Origin: Candidatus Cryptobacteroides choladohippi
GTDB lineage: Bacteria > Bacteroidota > Bacteroidia > Bacteroidales > UBA932
Direction: 5' to 3'
Assembly (NCBI GenBank): GCA_018065985.1
Contig: JAGHSF010000027.1
Span: forward strand, 59,422 to 123,421
DNA: 64,000 nucleotides
Both the position numbers and the translations under genes were made by a program. Below, piece after piece: positions 42,543-51,400 of this stretch. Each line of letters opens with the position of its first letter. Within the stretch, counting starts at the first letter, position 1. The notes beneath the pieces were generated by a model. It worked only from the letters and a program-made list of their open reading frames with translations. It searched no databases and had not been told where the DNA came from.

Positions 42543-44001
42543 GTTCATTATGATCGCCGCCGTTCTGGCAGGCATGTTTACAGCGGTCGAGTCCGCTGCA
42601 CAGCAGACATATACTCTCGACAACGGAGCAGTCATTTCAAATGTTTCGGTAGATCGTCAGGGCAGGGAATTGGAAGTTTCCATGGACGTTGACCTGAGTG
42701 ATGTCAGAGTTGCATCCAATTCATCCGTCAGCATAGTCCCCGTCATCGTGGCAGGTTCAGATACCCTGAAGCTGAATGCGTTGACGATATATGGAAGGCA
42801 GAACCGCCTGTACAATATCCGCAATGACAGGCCCCTTGTCAGCCGTCCCGAGGATCGTGCATGGCTCAAGTCCAAGGCACCGTCTGAATACAAGTATCAG
42901 GCAACGGCACAGTACAGCAGCTGGATGGACGGAGCAGTGCTTAAGGTTAATGACTGCACTCTTGGTTGCTGCAACAAGGTACTTGCTGACAACTGGACGG
43001 ATACTGGTGCGGGATACAGCCTTCCCAGGATTCCCGAGTATGTTCCGGAATTCGTGTACATGCGCCCCGGTGCAGTTGTAAACAAACTGCGCAGTCTCGA
43101 GGCCACTTCATACGTGGATTTCCCTGTCAACAAGACCGGTATCTACCCTCAGTACAGAAACAACCCCAAGGAGCTTGCACGCATTGTTGCAACCATAGAC
43201 TCTGTCAAGAATGACAGCGATGTCACAATCAGGAAGATAACCCTGAAAGGTTTCGCCTCTCCCGAGTCGCCCTATTCCAACAACAAGAGGCTCGCTGAAG
43301 GACGAACCGAGTCTGTGAAGCATTATGTGGCGGCTCTCAGCAATATCCCTGAAAGGGTCTTCGCTACCGATTTCGAGCCCGAAAACTGGGAGGGACTCAG
43401 AGCGTATGTTCAGAATTCCCGCATAGACAACAAAAGCGGAATCCTTTCGATCATCGACGAGACCGCTACCGAGCCTGATGCCAGGGAGAAGAAACTCAAG
43501 ACTACATATCCTGACGAGTATGCCTATCTGTATGAGAATTGCTATCCTGCCTTGAGAAAGGTAGATTACAGAATCGATTATGAGGTACGCAGCTTCAAGG
43601 GTGTGGAAGAGATCAGGGCTGCTTACAGGAAAAACCCTCAGAATCTCAGCCTCGAGGAATTCTATGTGCTGGCACAGAGCTATGATGAGTCAGACAGCGA
43701 GTATCATGAGATCCTGAAGCAGGCTGTAAGGTGCTATCCTTCAGACAAGGTCGCCAACCTCAATGCAGCGCTTGTGTCCATGTCAGAGGGCAGAATCCAG
43801 GATGCCGGTGATTTCCTCGACAAGGCCGGAGACGGAGCTGAGGCGATTTACGCACGTGGCGTATACAATGCCTTGATCAAGAATTATGATACGGCCCTCA
43901 AGATGTTCAATCTGGTTGAAAATCGTATTCCTCAGGCCGCTGCCGCTGCAGAATCCGTAAGGAACATAATCACCATCACTGAACTTGTAGAAAACAGATA
44001 A
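42532..44001 (+). CDS. DUF3868 protein with OmpA-like and TPR-like parts, fimbrial operon
   Basis: 489 residues. An N-terminal signal (MIAAVLAGMFTAVESAAQ, possibly starting at 42550) precedes a DUF3868 beta domain (about 25-150). An OmpA-like region follows (ITLKGFASPESPYSNNKRLAEGRTESVKHYV), then helical repeats at the C terminus (YPSDKVANLNAALVSMSEGRIQDAGDFLDKAG). The OmpA-like part suggests peptidoglycan attachment. DUF3868 proteins accompany DUF3575 in fimbrial clusters. Translational coupling to the upstream gene is suggested by the 11-nt overlap. Confidence 0.85.
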   Translation: MYSRFIMIAAVLAGMFTAVESAAQQTYTLDNGAVISNVSVDRQGRELEVSMDVDLSDVRVASNSSVSIVPVIVAGSDTLKLNALTIYGRQNRLYNIRNDRPLVSRPEDRAWLKSKAPSEYKYQATAQYSSWMDGAVLKVNDCTLGCCNKVLADNWTDTGAGYSLPRIPEYVPEFVYMRPGAVVNKLRSLEATSYVDFPVNKTGIYPQYRNNPKELARIVATIDSVKNDSDVTIRKITLKGFASPESPYSNNKRLAEGRTESVKHYVAALSNIPERVFATDFEPENWEGLRAYVQNSRIDNKSGILSIIDETATEPDAREKKLKTTYPDEYAYLYENCYPALRKVDYRIDYEVRSFKGVEEIRAAYRKNPQNLSLEEFYVLAQSYDESDSEYHEILKQAVRCYPSDKVANLNAALVSMSEGRIQDAGDFLDKAGDGAEAIYARGVYNALIKNYDTALKMFNLVENRIPQAAAAAESVRNIITITELVENR

Positions 44002-44031
44002 TTATAACGAATTATACTTTTTTAAAAATTT

Positions 44032-45867
44032 ATGAAGAAAACTTTTATTTCAGCCCTTGCTGCAGTTGCAGTGATTGCAGCGGGATGTCAGAAGGCTCAG
44101 GGGCCTGAGACTGGTCGCATCCCTTCAAATCCTGACGGAACAGCGTTCATGAGCGTTGCTGTCAATTTCCCTTCATTACCTGCTACCAAAGCAAATGATG
44201 TGTTTGATGACGGTTCTGAGAACGAGTACGCTGTTGAGGACGCATACCTCCTCGTATTCGCCGGCCTTTCTGAGCGTGGTGAGGCAGCTATGACCCTCCG
44301 TTCAGCATACGACCTTAACGCTGTGAACTTCCAGATGGAGCAGAATCAGCAGATCACAAGCAGCAAGGTTGTGACCGCACAGATCGTTACCAATAACATC
44401 CAGGATGCTGAGGATGCTTATGCATTCGTGATCCTCAACAACCACGGCCTCTTCTCAATCGAGGACACAGACCTTTACAAGGGTGACACCAAGATCACCG
44501 AGATGGCTTTCGGTGAATTCAGCAAGATCGCTCTCGACCTCGAGGACAACGACTACAGCAACAAGACCTTCACCATGACAAACATGCCCAGCATCAACAC
44601 CATGGGTATGACAGTCAATCCTCTTGACGGTGAAGCCAATCCTTCAACTCTCGTGAAGATCGAGAAGAGCAACATCAAGGGCACCGCTGAAGAGGCAAGG
44701 CTTGCACCTGCTGCAATCATCGACGTTGAGCGCGTAGTTGCAAAGGTTACCGTTTCCACTTCACTTACCGGCGCTGAGAACAAGCTCGCAGCTTCAGAAC
44801 TCTTCACCTTCGGTACTTCAGATGATGTAACCTTCGAGATTCTCGGATGGGTTCTTGACAACACCAACAAGACAGGTTTCATCACCCGCAACATTGCAGA
44901 TCCCACTGCAACCGATCCCTATTCATATCTTGGTTACAAGGCTGAGAAGTCTGCATACTACCGTATGGCTTCTGCTTCTCCTGTACACGCTGAGATCGGC
45001 ACCCAGAATCCTGTTGTCCGCACATACTGGGGTATCGATGCAAACTATAACACCCCCGCTGAGGACATGATGGTTCTTGATGGCAAGATCGCTTCTGAGG
45101 ACCTCCTTCCTCTCAAGTCAAACGCATACTGCGCTGAGAATACCTTCGATGTTGAGCACCAGACCGAGGTGAACACCACCCGTGTCATCGTAGCAGCTGC
45201 ATTCAACGGTGGCGAGTCATTCTACACCTTCGCACCTGCTTCCGGATACATCTTCTCTCAGGACAACCTCCAGGATCAGATCAAGACAGTCCTTCTTGCC
45301 CGCAACGAAGTGAGCAGCTGGGTCAAGGAGTATGCAAAGGCTGATGCTGACCTCATGTCAATCCTTGATGTGACTGTTGAAGGCCAGGAAGATGGTACTG
45401 CAACCGTTGCTCTCGCCATTGCTTCTGACGACGTTCTCGCTGAGGTTGTAAAGGCTGAGAAGAGCGTTGAAGAGATGAAGGATGCATTTATCTATATCAA
45501 GCGCGACGAGGATGCTTTCATCGCAAAGAGCATCACCAAGGAGATCGCTTACTATGCTGACGGTATCGCTTACTATCCTGCCCTTATCCGTCACTTCAAT
45601 GAGGATGAGACTCCCTGGACTGCCAATACCAGCATGCAGAACACCACTGAGAGCATCTACAACCTGAACAACGCCAACGATTACCTCGGACGTTACAGCG
45701 TACTCCGCAACAACTGGTATGACATCAATGTCACAGCAGTCAAGGCTCTTGGTACTCCTGTCATCCCTGAACTTACAGACGATCCTGATGACACAGTAGA
45801 GACCTATCTCGCTGTCAAGATCAATATCATGCCTTGGGCAAGACGTACCTACGACGTACAGCTCTAA
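44032..45867 (+). CDS. Major fimbrillin-like subunit (Mfa1/FimA type lipoprotein)
   Basis: 611 residues with a lipoprotein signal (AVAVIAAGCQ). The N-terminal beta domain starts after a linker (MSVAVNFPSLPATKAND), and the end, NIMPWARRTYDVQL, carries the W-x-R-x-x-x-x-x-L type C-terminal strand of Mfa1-like fimbrillins that takes part in subunit joining after proteolytic maturation. Its place between DUF3868 and the anchor-like gene, and codon use suggesting high expression, favour the shaft subunit. The next gene is separated by a strong stem-loop. Confidence 0.82.
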   Translation: MKKTFISALAAVAVIAAGCQKAQGPETGRIPSNPDGTAFMSVAVNFPSLPATKANDVFDDGSENEYAVEDAYLLVFAGLSERGEAAMTLRSAYDLNAVNFQMEQNQQITSSKVVTAQIVTNNIQDAEDAYAFVILNNHGLFSIEDTDLYKGDTKITEMAFGEFSKIALDLEDNDYSNKTFTMTNMPSINTMGMTVNPLDGEANPSTLVKIEKSNIKGTAEEARLAPAAIIDVERVVAKVTVSTSLTGAENKLAASELFTFGTSDDVTFEILGWVLDNTNKTGFITRNIADPTATDPYSYLGYKAEKSAYYRMASASPVHAEIGTQNPVVRTYWGIDANYNTPAEDMMVLDGKIASEDLLPLKSNAYCAENTFDVEHQTEVNTTRVIVAAAFNGGESFYTFAPASGYIFSQDNLQDQIKTVLLARNEVSSWVKEYAKADADLMSILDVTVEGQEDGTATVALAIASDDVLAEVVKAEKSVEEMKDAFIYIKRDEDAFIAKSITKEIAYYADGIAYYPALIRHFNEDETPWTANTSMQNTTESIYNLNNANDYLGRYSVLRNNWYDINVTAVKALGTPVIPELTDDPDDTVETYLAVKINIMPWARRTYDVQL

Positions 45868-45885
45868 TCCCATAGCAATCTTTTG

Positions 45886-45913
45886 CCTATGCGGGGGTGA
45901 TACCCCGCATGGG
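45886..45913 (+). promoter_or_regulatory. Intercistronic stem-loop in the fimbrial operon
   Basis: CCTATGCGGGG and CCCCGCATGGG form an 11-bp stem (one G-T pair) with a 6-nt loop. No T-tract follows. Placed between the major subunit and the anchor gene, it could stabilise the upstream mRNA or limit downstream expression, giving excess shaft subunit over anchor. Confidence 0.7.
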
Positions 45914-45939
45914 TGCCAATGAACAATTATAGTAAACAC

Positions 45940-47085
45940 ATGAACTTCAAGGCTGGAATAATATCAATTTTCACATTGCTGCTCTCAGCAGCTGCAGCGC
46001 TCTCTTCGTGTTCGCGTCTCATCTATGATTACGAAGGGAATTGCGATGACTACGTAGAGATATATCTCAAGTACGATTATAATATCGAGCGTGCAGACAT
46101 GCGCCCCGACCATGCAGGATATGCTATGGTGTATGCTGTGGACGAGTATGGAAACATTGCCGCACGTACCGAGGTGTCTGGAGCAGAAATCCACGACAAG
46201 AACTCTGTTGTAAGGTTTAACGGTCTCCAGCCTGGCCGCTATACTTTCACGGCTGTTGCAATGCAGAAGCCGTATGAGGTCTGTGCTGCCGGCAATGGAG
46301 CCCGCTTCCGTGCAAAGTTCCCCGAAGTAGGCAATGTGATTTCTGACCTCAACGTAAAGCTTGACAGGAATTCAGCTGCCGATGAGCATGGCTGCCATGC
46401 CGTCGAAGCTCCTGCCCAGGGCCTTGATACCCTTTGGATCGGCCAGAGCATCACCGAAGGCGGTATTGTTGTGCCCAAACACGAAGACCAGCGCGGCAAT
46501 GCCATCAAAGATACCGTAAGTCTTGTGCGAGATACCAAATATCTCAACCTTACGCTTCATCAGATCGACAAGCCCGCTGAAATCTATGACACAGATTTCA
46601 TTGTCACGATTGTAGACAACAATGGCCATCTCGCCTGGGACAATGCACTGCTTCCGGATGATGACCTGCTCTATTCTCCCCATGCAAGCTGGACTACTTC
46701 CATGAGCGAGAAGGGTGTGGTTTACATGTCTGAAGAAGAGGCGCAGAAGGCACCTCAGGACGACCCTATCAAGGAGCGTGCTGCCCATTTTGAGCTCAGC
46801 TTCAGCCGTCTAATGTATTATGCAAGCGCCAGCGAAGGCAACAATGCCACACTTTGCATAAAGACAAAAGAAAAAGGCGATGTGGTTGTCGAGATCAACC
46901 TCGCATACTTCCTCGCTATCGGAAGGGATGCCTATTCAGTACACAATTATTCTGCTCAGGAATATCTTGACCGCGAATATCATTACTCCCTTGATTTCTT
47001 CCTTGATAAGGTCGGCTGGAAGTTCGTGAACATCAAGGTCAATACAACACCCTGGTCCAGAAGAATTTATAATCAGACATTGTAA
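45940..47085 (+). CDS. FimB/Mfa2-family fimbrial anchor/assembly lipoprotein
   Basis: 381 residues from the ATG at 45940, which starts the lipoprotein signal (FTLLLSAAAALSSCS). After the Cys comes RLIYDYEGNCDDYVEIYLKYDYN, the typical start of FimB/Mfa2 proteins, with two transthyretin-like domains and the final strand TTPWSRRIYNQTL. Such proteins cap the base of the fimbria and control its length. An upstream ATG (45919) is possible. Confidence 0.85.
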   Translation: MNFKAGIISIFTLLLSAAAALSSCSRLIYDYEGNCDDYVEIYLKYDYNIERADMRPDHAGYAMVYAVDEYGNIAARTEVSGAEIHDKNSVVRFNGLQPGRYTFTAVAMQKPYEVCAAGNGARFRAKFPEVGNVISDLNVKLDRNSAADEHGCHAVEAPAQGLDTLWIGQSITEGGIVVPKHEDQRGNAIKDTVSLVRDTKYLNLTLHQIDKPAEIYDTDFIVTIVDNNGHLAWDNALLPDDDLLYSPHASWTTSMSEKGVVYMSEEEAQKAPQDDPIKERAAHFELSFSRLMYYASASEGNNATLCIKTKEKGDVVVEINLAYFLAIGRDAYSVHNYSAQEYLDREYHYSLDFFLDKVGWKFVNIKVNTTPWSRRIYNQTL

Positions 47086-47090
47086 ATCGG

Positions 47091-48410
47091 ATGAGAAGAA
47101 TACAGCGTGCCATATACATTTTAATGCTTTCAACGCTCTTTGCAGGAGCGTTGGGTGGTGCGGTGTCATGCAGCAAAGTGCAGTCTGACACGACCTCCGA
47201 CACTTTCCGTCCGAATTTCCGCCTTACTTTCAGCGTCCCTGTCGACACCAAGTCGACCACAGCTGCAGGTTACGGTGACCCTGACAACAACGAGGGTACC
47301 GACAACAGCCTCAGCGTACGTGATCTTGAAGTTTACTTCTTCGATACTGAAGGCCGCCTTGTAAGCTCTGTTACGGATTTCAGCGATATCCGTCTGACCC
47401 CGGTGTCATCGGATGGCTATGATCCGCACAGTCATCTCTACGATGTCCAGATGAGGGTATCCGGTATCATGAAGGGACTCCAGTACCGTGTTGTGATTCT
47501 TGCCAACAAGCGCAGCACCCTTGGATCCTCACTCCCGTTCTCGGTAGCCTCTTCCGATGACTGGATGAATACTGGCGTTGGCAATACAGACGAGGAAAGG
47601 CTGTACAATTCCCTGGAATTCAACTACAGCAACACCGGAATAAAGGGCATCCGTGATTATCTGTCACTGAATTTCGGAATGAACGAGAATGCATATGTCC
47701 CGATGTGGGGTTTTGCAAAGCTTACTGCAGATGCCGAACTTGGAGAAAACGGCAGAGCACCCGAGTTCCTGCCGTCATCCGGCATAGTGGAACTTCTCCG
47801 TGCGCTTGCGAAAGTAAGAATCGACTTTGCTCCTGAGCTTCTTGAAACTGTGGAACCCACAGCATTCAACGAAGAGACTCTCCTTGGCGGAATCAAACTC
47901 TGCAACCCGGTGAACACCGGCTTCATGACTCCGGCATACAGCAAGGTAAGCAGCCTTCAGGCAACCCCGAACATCATCAACCGTGACCGTCAGGGCGGAA
48001 GCCCGACAGGGCTCTACACAAATGAGTGGATCAACCGTGGCCAGAGCTCAGGCGAGTCTTCAGTGGGTGTATATCCCATGTACAGAAAGGGCAATTCTTT
48101 CTATACCTACATGCCTGAAGCATATATGGGACAGGCGTGGATGGAACTTGAATTCGCCTGGAAGCAGAATGGCGTTCCTACATCCACAAAACAGAACTAC
48201 AAAATCCATTTCTCCGACTATGATGATGCCCGTGAATACTACGGTGTAGAGCCCGGCATAGCCCTTACCGAGGAACAGCTTGAGAAATTCGAGTTCCCGG
48301 TTATGAGAAACCACTATTATATCTATACCATCGTACGCCTTAATCCAATGATCCTCAGATATGAGGTATGTGAATGGCATCATAGAAACACGGAAATCGA
48401 ATTTAATTAG
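47091..48410 (+). CDS. Fimbrial accessory/tip lipoprotein (fimbrillin-like)
   Basis: 439 residues with a lipoprotein signal (ALGGAVSCS). The sequence FRLTFSVPVDTKSTT then SVRDLEVYFFDTEGRLV is the fimbrillin/Mfa-like N-domain pattern, and the C terminus reads HYYIYTIVRLNPMILRYEV, a strand often found in Mfa-like tip or accessory subunits. The stop is 2 nt before the giant adhesin gene, so the genes are co-translated. Likely a minor subunit near the tip. Confidence 0.75.
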   Translation: MRRIQRAIYILMLSTLFAGALGGAVSCSKVQSDTTSDTFRPNFRLTFSVPVDTKSTTAAGYGDPDNNEGTDNSLSVRDLEVYFFDTEGRLVSSVTDFSDIRLTPVSSDGYDPHSHLYDVQMRVSGIMKGLQYRVVILANKRSTLGSSLPFSVASSDDWMNTGVGNTDEERLYNSLEFNYSNTGIKGIRDYLSLNFGMNENAYVPMWGFAKLTADAELGENGRAPEFLPSSGIVELLRALAKVRIDFAPELLETVEPTAFNEETLLGGIKLCNPVNTGFMTPAYSKVSSLQATPNIINRDRQGGSPTGLYTNEWINRGQSSGESSVGVYPMYRKGNSFYTYMPEAYMGQAWMELEFAWKQNGVPTSTKQNYKIHFSDYDDAREYYGVEPGIALTEEQLEKFEFPVMRNHYYIYTIVRLNPMILRYEVCEWHHRNTEIEFN

Positions 48411-48412
48411 GA

Positions 48413-51400
48413 ATGACAAGAAGAATATATACACTTTTATCAATTTTTGTTTCGATATTTCTTTTGAACTCATGCTTCAGAGATAATCTGATTGAGCCTC
48501 AAGAGTTTTTTGCCGGTGATGGCAAGACGGTGACTGTGTCTTTGGGAATCAATTCTCAGGAAATGTCAATCCTTACCAAGGCCGCCATGTCGGAAGAAAG
48601 AGAGAGGTACATAGAAGATATTTATGTGCTTGCTTTCAGATTGGATAGTGATTCTGACAGCAATCCTAAAGTTGCAAATAGGGACGATAACCGTTATTTT
48701 TCCAGAGAGGACATCAGTAGGGTAGATCCTGAGAATGATATACACTACAACGCCGGTTCGGTTTGTCTGTATGATATCCCTACAGGAACGTACTATATTG
48801 CCGCCGTTGCAAATGTGATGTATGGAGATATCGATTCACAGAGTCTCAAGGATCAGTTGGATTCCGTTACCGATTTTGAAAGTTTCCAGGCAGTTACAGT
48901 CAACCTGAAGGATAAGGCCAACCTGAACCGTACGTATCTGAGTATGTCCGGGTATTATCTTGAGGAAGGTACTTCAGAGGAAGAGACTCATTATGACCCG
49001 GAGATCGCCCATGGTGGTATCGGACCTCAAAAGGTCAGAATAAATCGTGGGGGGTATCTCGGAGGTTATGTGCATCTGCGTCGTTTGGACGCTCAGATCC
49101 ATTTCACGATATTAAATAACATGCAGAATGCTACAAAGTTCCGTATTAAAAGTTGGAAGTTTGTAAATATCCCGGATCAGGCTGCGGTTATCGAGGATGC
49201 GGAAGACAGGTGTTCAGAATACTCTGAAACTGAACAGATAATCAGTGGTTGGACAAAAGTTGAGGGCTTTGGTGAGTTGATGACCAAATATGACTTGGAC
49301 GTCTACATGATGGAGAACAGGGGACTCAGCAAGAACGCCATCTCAAGTTATAAGCTCAGAGAATTGGAGGAAAAGCAGGCCCCTCTTCCTGACGGATCCA
49401 CCCCGAACTACGAGGTGCCCCGATATATCAATGCCCCCTCTAATTCAACTTATCTTCTTTTCGATGCTGAATTCCAGCAGACCATGACCGAAGATGGTCA
49501 GGAGTACATGAGAGATGTGACTTCACAATACATTGTACATCTTGGCTATTGTGAAGAAGCCACAGTAGATGGCGTGACAAGCAAGGCAAATGATTTCAAC
49601 AACAGGAGGAACACCAAATATTTCTATACTGTAAAAATCAATGGTGCAGACGAAATAGTTGTTGAAGCTCAGAAGCAGCCCGTGGAATATAATCACGGTG
49701 TAGAGGGAACAGTCGTTGATGTCAAAGGCGGTCAGGTCATAGATCTTGATGCACATTACAATGTGTTCAATGTGATGCTTTCCCGCAAAGATATCAGGGA
49801 TATGCATCTTTACATAAAGTCCCCTCTTGGTGAATGGTCTACAGTTGGAACAGATCCCTCAGACCCCAGTTATCCACACTATCTCACCGAGGATTACCAG
49901 CATATCAGAATCGCCTATAATGAATCCGGAACACAGCAGTTCAATGCTGCCTCTGGAACATACACACAGAAATGTGATGCGGTTACAAAGCTTGTAAGCT
50001 ATTCTGATACATATGATTACGATTGCCCGCTGGGTACGGATATTTCAGCAATCGTTGATCAAACCCTGATTCCGGGACACAACGAGAAGAAACAGATACA
50101 GGATGCGACCCATATTTGTCCTGTATATGATATTCATTCTTTCAAAAAGGAATATGGAAGGGAATATGACCCTTCAACCAATCCTAATGGATACACGGAC
50201 GCCAATCTTGATGATATTCTCGTGTTTACTGTTTATGCGAACGAGTTCTATTATTACCATACAAATGGAAAGATAAGCGATAGGGAGAGATTTGATTCAG
50301 ATGGCTTTGTAATCAGTGGTACCGAAACTCCCCTTGATCTCAAGATGTGGAGTCATTTCGTCAACCGTTTGGATGGCCGTACCTTCATGTTCCTGACAAC
50401 ATCGGGAGAGGGTGGTGTCAGCCAGGATTTGGACAGCAAGTACATTACCTGCAAAGTTAAAATCTTCCAGAGATCCATTGAGACTTATTTTGGCGACCAT
50501 ATTCTGGACGGCCATAATCAGTCTGATCCTGATTTTCCTTCCGCTCTGGGAATCGAGCAGATCAATGAGCATCATTACAAAAACCTTGCTCTGAATATTC
50601 CGACTGCATATAAATCCAAGTTTGTATCCCCCAGGAGTGATGGATGGAAAAATACTTCCAATGTAGTTAAAGGTGACAGGTGGGATCAGCATGTGGATCA
50701 GAACCATATAATGGGAGCATTCTATCGCGGAGGAACCGGTTCTTCCGATCCGGATGGTTTTGACTACAGGTATAATGTCTTCAGGTCAAAATCAAGCAAG
50801 GAGATAGATCCTTCTGCAGCCAACATCAATTACAAGTATTTCAATTCTCCGATGCAGGATGCATATAACTATAATCTTGTTGATGCAGCCATGTCACGAA
50901 ACAGAGATTTGAACCGCGATGGCATCATTACAATAGACGAAGTCAGGTGGTTTGCCCCCAGTTCTGACCAGTATGTTACTTTTGCTGTAGGTGCAGGTGC
51001 TCTTCAGACCAAGCTCTTTGAGAGAACTGATTTCCAGGATGGCACTGCTTACTGGAACTACACAAACAGGAACAGTCACATTTCCCAGGTATACAGCAAC
51101 GGTGCGTTCTACTATGCCGGAATTGATGGCAAGTATCTGGTTTCAGGTGAAGGTACGTCTACAGGTAATTCGGAAACCGGAGGTGAGAATTTCAACATCT
51201 TCGGAACTCAGGCTGCAGGAGAAATCAGATGTTGCAGATATCTTGGAGTTCCAGGAGGTGACAGTGGGTATGATCATATAACATTGCCTCAGCCTGCTTC
51301 ATTCGATCCTGCCACCAGAGTCATCAATACGACAAATTACGACCTTAAGATGCATAGGGCAAATGTTGCCGGAGCTTTGCCTGTGCATGATAATTTCAGT

